DNA of 64,000 nucleotides, from NCBI RefSeq assembly GCF_020177595.1, contig NZ_JAHTBL010000005.1:62001-126000 (forward strand). Reading direction: 5' to 3'. Positions 34,911-43,323 of this stretch are shown here, one piece after another (positions within the stretch are counted from its first letter, which is position 1; each line of letters opens with the position of its first letter). Both the position numbers and the translations under genes were made by a program. The notes under the pieces are model-generated. The model saw only the letters and a list, made by a program, of their open reading frames with translations, had not been told where the DNA came from and made no database searches. This DNA comes from Cognatishimia sp. MH4019. Lineage in GTDB: Bacteria > Pseudomonadota > Alphaproteobacteria > Rhodobacterales > Rhodobacteraceae.

Positions 34911-36551
34911 TTAGCTCTCCTCGCCCATCTCCACCGCATAGAGGATATACATCTCGTTGCGCCTGATTTCCGTCAGACCAATCTCGGTCCGCTCATTCAG
35001 CGCCTCCACAATAGGTCGCTGCGCAGCACTCAGAACGGGGCATTGCGGCACCAGCACATAATCCGCGCTCTCGATCCCCGGCAGCCCCCCGTAATACCAC
35101 GGCGCGCCCCGTTTGAGCGGCAGAAGCTGGTCCGAGAACAGCCAGATGCTGGAGAACAGATCAACCATGAAAATACGTTTGCCATCGGCCAGACCGGCCC
35201 CTTCCAGATCGTCGGTCAGCGCATCCATCCATGCCGACATCCCGATATTGATCTCGCATTCCGGCAGCGTTTCGCCGCGAAACACCACCGGCTCACCACG
35301 GTTCGCCTGTTCCCGGAAGCGCGCATAAACCGACCCTTCGCCGTCCATCGGCTGGCTCATATCCATCCGGTAAACGCGCTCTTTGAAGGCTAGCAAGTCC
35401 GTATGCTCGGAAGTGCCTGCGATCAGCGGCACAAAGTCCTCCGCGTCCAGATTGGCATGGCGAAACACGCTTGTGGTCATGTTCACATAAGACGCGGCAC
35501 TCAGCGCGAACGCGGCCCCTGCCGTGATCGTCACCGCTTGGCGCAAGTCCCAGCCCCAGCCGTTCACCTTGCCAGCCTCGGGTCGCATCGCGATCAGCAA
35601 AATCCCAAGGAATCCAAGCCATTGCGGGTCATTCTCAAAATTCTGATAGGTTACATAGAAGAACGCAGGGGCCAGCAGAAGCAGCACCAGCCCTTCGGTT
35701 TCGCGCCCCGCCTGGCGTAGCAAAACCACGCCCGCCAGAGCTGTGACGGTTCCCGCAACGTAGGCTGGCGCGCTCAGGATATCGGTGAATGTATCGCCCG
35801 GAGCCGCCCGCAGGTCCGAGCCCATCACGGTCAACAAATCAACCAGATACATCAGCCAGTATTGCACGCCATAAACAGCCGTGAACGTCCCCGTCAGCAC
35901 CAGCCCCGTGACCAGTGCCAGCCCCAAAGCCTTCGCCCGTCCGGTCTTGATCAGCGCCACGATGATTGCAGGCAGGAACGCTGCGAAATAGGTCATCTTG
36001 GTCAGCACCAGCGTGAACATCAGCGCGCCGATGAGCACGCCATCCAATGTCAGTCGCGACGCGCCCCGGCTTGGCAAAACTGCCAGCAGGATCGCGCAGA
36101 ACGCCACCGTCCAAGACCACCTGTTATAATGCATCGACAGCGACGCCACATTGTCCGTGCCGCCATGGATCAGCGCCAAGATCAGGATCATCGCGAAAAA
36201 CCCGAAAACATAGGCCAGCACCGGCGACAGCCGCGAATAGGCCACCCACCAGATCACCGGCAACAGCACACTCGCCACCAGTATCTGGCTGACCAAAAAC
36301 GCCATGCCCACGCCCAGCCCCATGCTCACCAGCCACGCCACCGGCGCGAACGCCAGCGCGCCAATCGGCGTCATGAAGTCGATATGCGGCACCTCGCCCG
36401 AGGCCATCCGCATCACGATCTGCACGAAGTGGAACGTGTCGCCTTCGTGCTGGCCCACGTGAAACGCCCCCGGTATCAGGCCCAGCCCGCCAAACACCAC
36501 CAGTGTTGCGATCAAAAGGCCCACCAGCCTCAATGGATTTGCCTGCACCAT
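34911..36551 (-). CDS. Polytopic membrane protein resembling a GT-C glycosyltransferase
   Basis: A 546-residue protein with about 10-12 membrane helices in its first 375 residues and a soluble C-terminal domain of about 170 residues. The first extramembrane loop has QHEGDTFHFVQIVMRMASGE followed by VPHIDFMTPIGAL (about 33-65). This follows the acidic, G-x-x-P-x-x-D-F, T-x-x-G pattern common in GT-C enzymes that use polyprenyl-phosphate sugars. I cannot name its sugar. It lies between the tad genes and an AAA+ gene. Inference: it might use the polyprenyl-phosphate arabinose made by the 18501-23032 enzymes. It could also be an unrelated membrane protein. Confidence 0.7.
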   Translation of the reverse strand: MVQANPLRLVGLLIATLVVFGGLGLIPGAFHVGQHEGDTFHFVQIVMRMASGEVPHIDFMTPIGALAFAPVAWLVSMGLGVGMAFLVSQILVASVLLPVIWWVAYSRLSPVLAYVFGFFAMILILALIHGGTDNVASLSMHYNRWSWTVAFCAILLAVLPSRGASRLTLDGVLIGALMFTLVLTKMTYFAAFLPAIIVALIKTGRAKALGLALVTGLVLTGTFTAVYGVQYWLMYLVDLLTVMGSDLRAAPGDTFTDILSAPAYVAGTVTALAGVVLLRQAGRETEGLVLLLLAPAFFYVTYQNFENDPQWLGFLGILLIAMRPEAGKVNGWGWDLRQAVTITAGAAFALSAASYVNMTTSVFRHANLDAEDFVPLIAGTSEHTDLLAFKERVYRMDMSQPMDGEGSVYARFREQANRGEPVVFRGETLPECEINIGMSAWMDALTDDLEGAGLADGKRIFMVDLFSSIWLFSDQLLPLKRGAPWYYGGLPGIESADYVLVPQCPVLSAAQRPIVEALNERTEIGLTEIRRNEMYILYAVEMGEES

Positions 36552-36707
36552 GCCACCCGTTCCTCAAGTCTTTTCAATTGTCGCTTTTTTCGCGTTTGAT
36601 CCCGCAATAATCCGGCATTTTGTCCATGTTTTGGCAACACGTCCCTAATATCGCCATAAAGGCCGATTACGCCTGCATAAAATGAGCAGCAGCAGGTTTT
36701 TGAGCCC

Positions 36708-38018
36708 ATGAATATGCAGACCACCGGCGTGATGTCGCCCCCGGCCCCCAAGACCCTCGACCAGATGAAGCTGGGTCAGGTGATGATGCGCGACATTCTG
36801 TTGAAAACGATGTTCCGCATGAACCTTGATCTGGTGACCGAGCTGTCAAAGGCGATCTGTTTGCCCGTCCCGGTGACACAGGAACTCGTCGATCTCGCCC
36901 GTGAACAAAAACTGCTTGAGGCAACGGGTACGCTGCACGCCAACTCCGGCGGTGAAATGGGGTATCAGTTGACCGACGCAGGCAAATCGCGCGCACTCGA
37001 TGCGCTGTCGCAGTCCGAATATTACGGCGCGATGCCCGTCCCGCTGGATGTCTACCGCGAGCAGGTCAAGCGCCAGTCGATCCGCAACATCCAGATCACG
37101 CGCGACCAGCTGACCAATGCGATGGGGCATCTGGTGCTACCGAATGAGCTTCTGGATCACCTCGGGCCTGCGGTCTCCGCCGGTCGCTCGATCCTGATGT
37201 ATGGCCCTCCGGGCAACGGTAAATCCTCTATCTCGAACGGCATCCGCGATGCGCTTGGCGACAAGATCTATGTCCCGCGCGCCATTGAGTATTCCGGTCA
37301 GGTGATCACCGTTTACGATCCCATCGTGCATTCCGCTGCCGAGGAACAATCCGACGATCCCAACTGCCTGCGCCGTACTGGCAACCGTTATGACACGCGC
37401 TATGTCCGCTGCGAACGGCCCACGGTCGTGACGGGGGGTGAGCTGTCGCTCTCGATGCTCGATCTGGTCTACAACCCCACCGCGCGGACCTATCAGGCGC
37501 CGCTGCAACTGAAATCCACCGGCGGCATCTTCATCGTGGACGACCTTGGCCGTCAGGAAGAACCGCCCCAGGCGCTGGTCAACCGCTGGATCGTTCCGCT
37601 TGAGGAATCAAAGGATATCCTGGCCCTGCAATCAGGTGAGAAATTCGAAGTGCCTTTCGACACGCTGGTGATTTTCTCCACCAACTTCCACCCGAACGAG
37701 ATCTTCGACAAAGCGGCCCTGCGCCGGATTTTCTTCAAGATCAAGATCGACGGACCCGAGCAGAAAGACTTCCTGAAAATCTTCTCGCTCGTCGCCCGCA
37801 AAAAGAAAATGCCGCTGGACGAGGCCGCGCTGATCCATCTGCTGAAGGTCAAATATCCGACCATCGACAATGTCTATGCCAACTACCAACCCGTCTTCCT
37901 GATCGACCAAATGATTGCCATCTGCGAGTTTGAGGGGATACCCTACCAGATGACGCCCGAGCTGATCGACCGCGCTTGGGCCAACATGTTCGTCAAGCAG
38001 GAAGAGATCGTCCATTAA
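36708..38018 (+). CDS. AAA+ ATPase next to the tad locus
   Basis: A 436-residue cytoplasmic protein with an N-terminal helical domain (1-135) and one AAA+ domain: Walker A MYGPPGNGKSS (near 165-175), Walker B GGIFIVDDLGRQE (near 270-282), sensor-1 VIFSTNFHPNE and an arginine in AALRRIFFKI. It starts MNMQTTGVMSPPAPKT. I do not know a named role; homologues lie beside tad genes in this bacterial group, so action on pilus assembly is inferred. Its stop overlaps the presumed ATT start of the next gene. Confidence 0.85.
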   Translation: MNMQTTGVMSPPAPKTLDQMKLGQVMMRDILLKTMFRMNLDLVTELSKAICLPVPVTQELVDLAREQKLLEATGTLHANSGGEMGYQLTDAGKSRALDALSQSEYYGAMPVPLDVYREQVKRQSIRNIQITRDQLTNAMGHLVLPNELLDHLGPAVSAGRSILMYGPPGNGKSSISNGIRDALGDKIYVPRAIEYSGQVITVYDPIVHSAAEEQSDDPNCLRRTGNRYDTRYVRCERPTVVTGGELSLSMLDLVYNPTARTYQAPLQLKSTGGIFIVDDLGRQEEPPQALVNRWIVPLEESKDILALQSGEKFEVPFDTLVIFSTNFHPNEIFDKAALRRIFFKIKIDGPEQKDFLKIFSLVARKKKMPLDEAALIHLLKVKYPTIDNVYANYQPVFLIDQMIAICEFEGIPYQMTPELIDRAWANMFVKQEEIVH

Positions 38019-38814
38019 GATAACCCTCGCAGGATGCGGCCGCATGGGCCACCCGATGCTCGCCGCGATGGTCGCGGCGGGCCTTCCCGCGCGCGGCTAT
38101 GATCTGGTTGAAAAGGACAGCAATCTGCCGATCACGACGTCGCCCACCGAGGCCGCAGATGGGGTTGAGACGCTGGTTTCGGTGGTGCGCGATGACGCGC
38201 AAACCGATGATGTGCTGTTCGGACGGGGCAATTTTATCGCCTCGCCAACGCTGCGCACAATCGTCATTTCATCGACCCTTTCGCCGAAATACGTCCGTTC
38301 GCTGCGCGCCCGCGTGCCGGATCACATCGCCTTGGTCGATGCGCCCATGTCCGGCGCCGTGATCGCCGCGCAAGAGGCGCGTTTGTCCTTCATGCTGGGC
38401 GGCGACAACGAAACGCTAGATCAACTCCAACCGCTTTTTGAGGCCATGGGCGCGCATCAGCACCGAATGGGCCCCTTCGGCAATGGCGCGCAGGCGAAGG
38501 TGCTGAACAATCTGCTGGCCGCAGGCTCTACTGCGATGACGCGACTGGTCATGGCGTGGGCGCAAGAGGCCGGACTGAACGAGGAAAAACTGCTGCATCT
38601 GATCGAGACATCCTCGGGCCAGAACTGGCTTGCGTCGGGCTGGAACACCATCGAATTCGCCCAGCACGGGTTCGAGGACGACAATTCGATCGGCATCCTT
38701 GTCAAAGACATCAATGCAGCGCTCGATGCCTTGCCGGAAGATGCGGATACCGCCCTGCCCGAAGCGGTGCGCCAGGTGATATTAAAGCTCCGTCCTGTGG
38801 CTTCATCTTTGTAA
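38014..38814 (+). CDS. 3-hydroxyisobutyrate dehydrogenase-like oxidoreductase, presumed ATT start
   Basis: A beta-hydroxyacid dehydrogenase. The NAD-binding start IKITLAGCGRMGHPM is complete only if translation begins at ATT 38014; the first ATG, 38044, would cut through the GxGxxG loop. No ATG, GTG, TTG or CTG lies between the last upstream stop (37963-37965) and 38044. GGAAGAG sits seven bases before the ATT, and ATT overlaps the stop of the AAA+ gene (ATTAA). The rest is normal: VDAPMSGAVIAAQ substrate loop (near 107-119) and GNGAQAKVLNNLL with the catalytic lysine. The substrate is unknown. Product 266 residues. Confidence 0.85.
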   Translation: MKITLAGCGRMGHPMLAAMVAAGLPARGYDLVEKDSNLPITTSPTEAADGVETLVSVVRDDAQTDDVLFGRGNFIASPTLRTIVISSTLSPKYVRSLRARVPDHIALVDAPMSGAVIAAQEARLSFMLGGDNETLDQLQPLFEAMGAHQHRMGPFGNGAQAKVLNNLLAAGSTAMTRLVMAWAQEAGLNEEKLLHLIETSSGQNWLASGWNTIEFAQHGFEDDNSIGILVKDINAALDALPEDADTALPEAVRQVILKLRPVASSL

Positions 38815-38826
38815 AAATACTCAAAA
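38802..38826 (-). repeat. Short intergenic element, copy B
   Basis: On the minus strand it reads TTTTGAGTATTTTTACAAAG followed by ATGAA, close to copy C at 53580. The dehydrogenase gene ends inside it, its last residues Ser-Ser-Leu being encoded by the element. Confidence 0.55.
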
Positions 38827-38854
38827 TCCCAACCGTCGCCCTATATGGAACGGT

Positions 38855-41299
38855 ATGGATTTAAAGCCGATCTTTCATGACTGGTTCGCCTCGAAAGGCT
38901 GGGCCGTGCATCCGCATCAGCAACAAATGGTGGAAAAGGCCGACGCGCCGTCGCTATTGCTGATCGCACCAACGGGCGGGGGCAAGACGCTGGCGGGTTT
39001 TCTGCCTACGCTCAATGACTTGGCGGATGGTACCCATGAAGGGCTGCACACGCTGTATGTCTCGCCGCTCAAGGCCTTGGCCGCTGATATCAAGCGGAAC
39101 TTGCGCACGCCGGTCGATGAAATGGCCCTGCCCATTCGCATCGACGACCGCACCGGAGACACCACCGCCACGCGCAAGAAACGCCAGCGCGCGGACCCGC
39201 CGCATATCTTGCTGACCACGCCGGAAAGTCTAGCGTTGTTAACGTCCTATGAAGACGCCCCGCGCATGTTCAAGGGGCTGAAAAGGATCATCGTGGACGA
39301 GATCCACGCACTGTCGGAATCCAAACGTGGGGACCAGCTGATGCTGGCGCTGGCGCGGCTTCAGACATTGTGCCCTGACCTGAAACGGGTGGGCCTGTCG
39401 GCCACGGTCGAAGACCCCGAGGCCATCGCGCGGTTTCTGGCCAAGCATCCTGACCCGACGCAGATTATTCACGCCGATCCGGGGCCTGCACCCGATATCC
39501 AGATGCTCACGATTGACGAGCCGCCTCCTTGGGCCGGTGGCGGTGCGAAATATGCGATCCCTGCGGTTCTGGAACAAGTCCGCAAGCACAACACGACGCT
39601 GATTTTCCATAACACCCGTGCGCAGGCCGAGCTGTTTTTTCACAATCTGTGGCTGGCGAATGACGAAGGATTGCCCATCGGCATCCACCACGGATCGCTG
39701 GCGAAAGCGCAGCGCGAGAAGGTCGAGCAGGCGATGGTGGACGGGTCGTTGAAGGCGATTGTCTGCACAGGGAGCCTCGATCTGGGTATCGACTGGGGCG
39801 ACGTGGATCTGGTGATCCAGATCGGTGCGCCGAAGAATGTGAAACGCCTTGTGCAGCGGATCGGGCGGGCGAACCACCGCTATAATGCGCCGTCCAAGGC
39901 GTTGCTGGTGCCCGCCAACCGGTTCGAGGTGGTGGAATGCATCGCCGCGCTGAACGCCGTGAAAGAGGCTGATCTGGATGGCGACCCGCGCGGGCGTGGG
40001 CCGCGTGATGTGCTGTGCCAGCATATCCTGATCACGGCCGCCGCTGGCCCGTTCGAGGCGGATGCGCTTTATGCGGAAGTCACGACCGCGGGGGCCTATG
40101 CGGACCTGACGCGGGCTGAATTTGACGATTGCGTCGCGTTTTGTGCGACAGGTGGCTACGCGCTGCGCGCCTATGATCGCTGGCAGCGTTTGAAGCAGCT
40201 GCCCGACGGGCGCTGGCAGTTGCGGGACCCACGCGCGGCGCAGCGGATCAGGGCCAATATCGGCACGATTCAGGACACCGACACGCTGAAAGTACGGCTG
40301 AAAAACCGCGCGGGAGGCAAGCCTTTGGGCGAGGTCGAGGAAGGGTTCGCCGCGACCCTGACCCCCGGCGATACCTTCCTGATCGGCGGGCAGGTCGTGC
40401 GCTATGAGAACCTGCGCGAGATGACGGTCGAGGTCACGCGCAGGCGCTCGGACAATCCGAAAATCGCGACGTTTCTGGGCACGAAATTTGCGACCTCAAC
40501 CCAGTTGTCGCACCGCATTTTGCGGATGTTTCAGCAAGAGGATTGGCCGGAGTTGCCCAGACATACAGCGGATTGGCTGCGGCTACAGCGCGAGGTCAGC
40601 CAGTTGCCCGAGCCTGACCGCTTGCTGATCGAAAGTTTCGATCTGGACAGCCGCCCCTATACGGTCGTTTATGGCTTTGCGGGGCGTAATGCCATGCAAA
40701 CATTGGGGCTTTTGGTCACCAAACGAATGGAAGAGATGGGGCTGAACCCGCTGGGATTCGTCGCCACGGATTACGCAACGATGATCTGGGGGCTTGATCC
40801 GCTGACCGATCCCGCGCCGATTTTCCAACGTGAGACCTTGCGCGACGGGTTCGAGACTTGGCTGGCGGGCAACGCTGTGATGAAGCGCACCTTCAAGGCC
40901 AGCGCGCATATCGCGGGGCTTTTGGAACGCAATTCGCTTGGCCAGCGCAAGTCCGGGCGGCAGGCCACGTTTTCAAGCGATATCCTTTATGACACGCTAC
41001 AGAAATACGAGCCCGATCACCTGATGATGCAAATCACGCAGGAGGAGGCAACGCGCGGTCTGGTCGATTTCGGGCGCATCGAAGAGATGATCGAACGGGT
41101 CGGCGCGCGGATTGATCATCGCACGTTGCCGCGCCTGACGCCGCTGGCCGCTCCGCTGTTGTTGGAACCGGGGCGCGTGCCAGTCAAAGGGCTGGCCGAA
41201 GAGCGCTTGTTGGCCGAAGAGGCCGAGCGTCTGATGGCGATTGCCCTGCGGGGCGAGACGCCTGAGCCGGAAAAGAAGCAGTGGCGCGTGCCTTACTAA
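38855..41299 (+). CDS. Ligase-associated DEXH-box DNA helicase (Lhr-like)
   Basis: An 814-residue superfamily 2 helicase of the Lhr family, the form found with ATP-dependent DNA ligase in bacterial repair clusters. Motif I is APTGGGKTLAG (about 38-48), Ia VSPLKALAAD, II DEIHAL, III SATVED, and motif VI QRIGRANHR near 335-343. The C-terminal third is the Lhr extension. PdeM, its usual partner nuclease, follows 40 bases later. The ligase and exonuclease of the full cluster are not in the window. Confidence 0.93.
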   Translation: MDLKPIFHDWFASKGWAVHPHQQQMVEKADAPSLLLIAPTGGGKTLAGFLPTLNDLADGTHEGLHTLYVSPLKALAADIKRNLRTPVDEMALPIRIDDRTGDTTATRKKRQRADPPHILLTTPESLALLTSYEDAPRMFKGLKRIIVDEIHALSESKRGDQLMLALARLQTLCPDLKRVGLSATVEDPEAIARFLAKHPDPTQIIHADPGPAPDIQMLTIDEPPPWAGGGAKYAIPAVLEQVRKHNTTLIFHNTRAQAELFFHNLWLANDEGLPIGIHHGSLAKAQREKVEQAMVDGSLKAIVCTGSLDLGIDWGDVDLVIQIGAPKNVKRLVQRIGRANHRYNAPSKALLVPANRFEVVECIAALNAVKEADLDGDPRGRGPRDVLCQHILITAAAGPFEADALYAEVTTAGAYADLTRAEFDDCVAFCATGGYALRAYDRWQRLKQLPDGRWQLRDPRAAQRIRANIGTIQDTDTLKVRLKNRAGGKPLGEVEEGFAATLTPGDTFLIGGQVVRYENLREMTVEVTRRRSDNPKIATFLGTKFATSTQLSHRILRMFQQEDWPELPRHTADWLRLQREVSQLPEPDRLLIESFDLDSRPYTVVYGFAGRNAMQTLGLLVTKRMEEMGLNPLGFVATDYATMIWGLDPLTDPAPIFQRETLRDGFETWLAGNAVMKRTFKASAHIAGLLERNSLGQRKSGRQATFSSDILYDTLQKYEPDHLMMQITQEEATRGLVDFGRIEEMIERVGARIDHRTLPRLTPLAAPLLLEPGRVPVKGLAEERLLAEEAERLMAIALRGETPEPEKKQWRVPY

Positions 41300-41339
41300 A
41301 CCCTTGAAACGGGGAGGCAATACGGGCATTGAACAAAGC

Positions 41340-42014
41340 ATGAACGGAGTTGAACTGTCTCTGGCCGGGTGTCGCCTGATCGCCCTTGGCACCGGCGCGC
41401 TGCATTGGCCGGATCGGCAGATGCTGATCGTGTCAGACCTGCATCTGGGCAAGTCCGAGCGCATCGCCCGGCGCGGCGGCATGATGCTTCCGCCCTATGA
41501 AACACGCGATACGCTGACGCGGCTGGAGGCGGATATCGCGGCCACAGGCGCGCAAAGCGTGATCTGTTTGGGCGATAGTTTTGATGATCGCAGCGCCGCT
41601 GAAAGCCTGTCCGAGGATGAACGCCTGTGGATCAAACGGTTGCAAGCCGGGAGGCGCTGGGTCTGGATTGAGGGCAATCACGACCCCGGCCCGCTGGATT
41701 TCGGCGGCACACATCTGGCCGAACTGCCGCTCGCCCCGCTGGTGCTGCGCCATATCGCAAGGCCTGGCGCGTCTGGCGAAATCTCGGGGCATTATCATCC
41801 CAAAGTGCAATTGCCGACGCGCGGACGCGTGATCTCGCGGCCTGCGTTTCTCTTTGATACGTCGCGGCTGATCATGCCGTCTTATGGCACCTATACCGGC
41901 GGTTTGCGCGCGGATGATCCGGCGTTTGCGCGGTTGCTGGCGGCGGACGCCCATGCGGTTCTGATGGGGCCAGCGCCCCAGCGCATTCCGCTATGCCTGT
42001 CGGGAGGTTTGTAG
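41340..42014 (+). CDS. pdeM: Ligase-associated endonuclease PdeM
   Basis: A 224-residue calcineurin-like metallophosphoesterase. Metal-site motifs are SDLHLGKSER (about 31-40), GDSFDDR (near 77-83), EGNHDPG (near 105-111) and SGHYHPK (near 145-151). PdeM is the DNA damage response nuclease coded with the Lhr-like helicase. ATG 41340 has no clear ribosome site; a TTG at 41328 is in frame downstream of GGGAGG and may be used. The gene overlaps the convergent LytTR gene by 24 bases. Confidence 0.9.
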   Translation: MNGVELSLAGCRLIALGTGALHWPDRQMLIVSDLHLGKSERIARRGGMMLPPYETRDTLTRLEADIAATGAQSVICLGDSFDDRSAAESLSEDERLWIKRLQAGRRWVWIEGNHDPGPLDFGGTHLAELPLAPLVLRHIARPGASGEISGHYHPKVQLPTRGRVISRPAFLFDTSRLIMPSYGTYTGGLRADDPAFARLLAADAHAVLMGPAPQRIPLCLSGGL

Positions 42015-42896
42015 GCCTGCGGGTTTACGCTCTGACGGGAGCAGGCCCATCCGCTCGGCCTCGCCACGATAGGTGCGGCTGACGGGCACTTCTGTGCCAT
42101 CCGACATCACCAGCAACGGGCGATTGTTCTGAGTACGCACCTCGCGCACATGCGCGCGCGCAATCCAGTGAGAACGGTGCACGCAGCCGCCCTCGACATT
42201 GTCCATCTCGGCCGTGGCATCCGCAAAGCGCATCCGGAGACGGTGCAGACCGGCGACCGTATGCACAGACACAAAATGCCCATCACTGGACAGACGGATC
42301 ACGTCGGTCTGCAACGCTTGCGGCAGGCGACGCCAAAGGCGCGGGCCGGTCGGTTTGGACATCTTGAAGTTTTTCTCGATCTGATAAATCAGCCCGCCGA
42401 TGGCCGATGTGATGATCAGCACGTACAACCCCAATTTCAGGTTTGACGGTCGCTGGCCCGCGGCATCTCCCAGAACAGCGTTGTTGAACCAGATTAGGAA
42501 GGGCGTGAATGTCAGCGTGAAGAGAAAAGCCGAGATCGAGGTGGCCAGAATGCTGGGCGATGACATCGACACCCGCACAAGGCTGGACAAAAAGATCGAC
42601 GTGATCGCCGCCCAGAACACGATGCCCCCCCAATAGAGGAACATCTGAAGATCAGTGGCCTTGCCATAGGTGCCGAACGGGCCGATCAATGTCAGGATAA
42701 TGGTGGCGCAACAGCAGATCGAAATAGGGATCGGACTGCCATATCGATTGCGCAGATCGTCTTTGAGCCGATCAAGGTAACTGTGAGTATGAAGTATCTG
42801 GCCGATCTTGAGATGCTCTCGTAAGTGAACTGTGAGACAACGCCTAAGCACTGCTAGGTATAATGCAAATAGACTAATCAGTTTAGAGGGGTCCAT
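41991..42896 (-). CDS. Membrane-bound LytTR DNA-binding regulator
   Basis: A protein of up to 301 residues with about four membrane helices (about 62-82, 88-110, 116-140 and 155-175) and a C-terminal LytTR domain (about 197-290) carrying DVIRLSSDGHFVSVHT, GGCVHRSHWIARAHV and EVPVSRTYRG. It should bind DNA while anchored in the membrane. No histidine-kinase partner is near. The start is unsure: ATG 42896 shares CATG with the thioesterase start on the other strand, and a GTG at 42851 would avoid the overlap. The 5' part is more AT-rich than its neighbours. Confidence 0.83.
   Translation of the reverse strand: MDPSKLISLFALYLAVLRRCLTVHLREHLKIGQILHTHSYLDRLKDDLRNRYGSPIPISICCCATIILTLIGPFGTYGKATDLQMFLYWGGIVFWAAITSIFLSSLVRVSMSSPSILATSISAFLFTLTFTPFLIWFNNAVLGDAAGQRPSNLKLGLYVLIITSAIGGLIYQIEKNFKMSKPTGPRLWRRLPQALQTDVIRLSSDGHFVSVHTVAGLHRLRMRFADATAEMDNVEGGCVHRSHWIARAHVREVRTQNNRPLLVMSDGTEVPVSRTYRGEAERMGLLPSERKPAGLQTSRQA
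42859..42864 (+). promoter_or_regulatory. -10 box of the thioesterase gene
   Basis: A perfect TATAAT, 31 bases before ATG 42895. The -35 region is poor. If used, this promoter lies inside the 5' part of the longest LytTR reading frame, favouring a later LytTR start. Confidence 0.45.
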
Positions 42897-43323
42897 GAGC
42901 AAGATCAATATCGACGAAATTCGTGCGCGTAAGATCACCGATAGCTTTGACCGTCAGGCAATGATGCAAGGTTTTGGTGCCAAGATCACAGCGATCTCAG
43001 AGGGCGGCGTTACGCTCAGCGCGCCTATTCAGCCGCATGCTTTGCAACAGCACGGGTTTGTCCATGCGGGGCTGACCTTTGCATTGGGCGACAGTGCGGC
43101 GGGCTATGCGGCGCTGACCATGATGCCCGACGACGCCGAGGTGATGACCGCCGAGATGAAGATCAACCTCTTGGCCCCCGCGACAGGAGAGCAGCTGATT
43201 GCCCGCGGGCGGGTGATCAAACCGGGGCGACGGCTGTTCGTCACGGCTGCCGATGTCTACGCGCTCAAGGGCGAGACCGAGACCCATGTCGCGATACTGC
43301 AAGGCACGATGGTGCCAGTCTAG
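42895..43323 (+). CDS. PaaI-family hotdog thioesterase
   Basis: A 142-residue hotdog-fold acyl-CoA thioesterase. ATG 42895 is preceded by GAGGGG; earlier in-frame starts lack support. The PaaI-type motif HGFVHAGLTFALGDSAAGYAA (about 45-65) contains the catalytic HGG-like HAG turn and aspartate, and EMKINLLAPATGEQL is the following strand. It hydrolyses small acyl or aryl CoA esters; the substrate is unknown. It overlaps the MOSC gene by four bases at convergent ends. Confidence 0.9.
   Translation: MSKINIDEIRARKITDSFDRQAMMQGFGAKITAISEGGVTLSAPIQPHALQQHGFVHAGLTFALGDSAAGYAALTMMPDDAEVMTAEMKINLLAPATGEQLIARGRVIKPGRRLFVTAADVYALKGETETHVAILQGTMVPV

Noticed and set aside
38044-38814. Dehydrogenase starting at the first ATG, 38044
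   Set aside because: This start removes the first strand and part of the GxGxxG loop, so the protein would lack a working NAD site.
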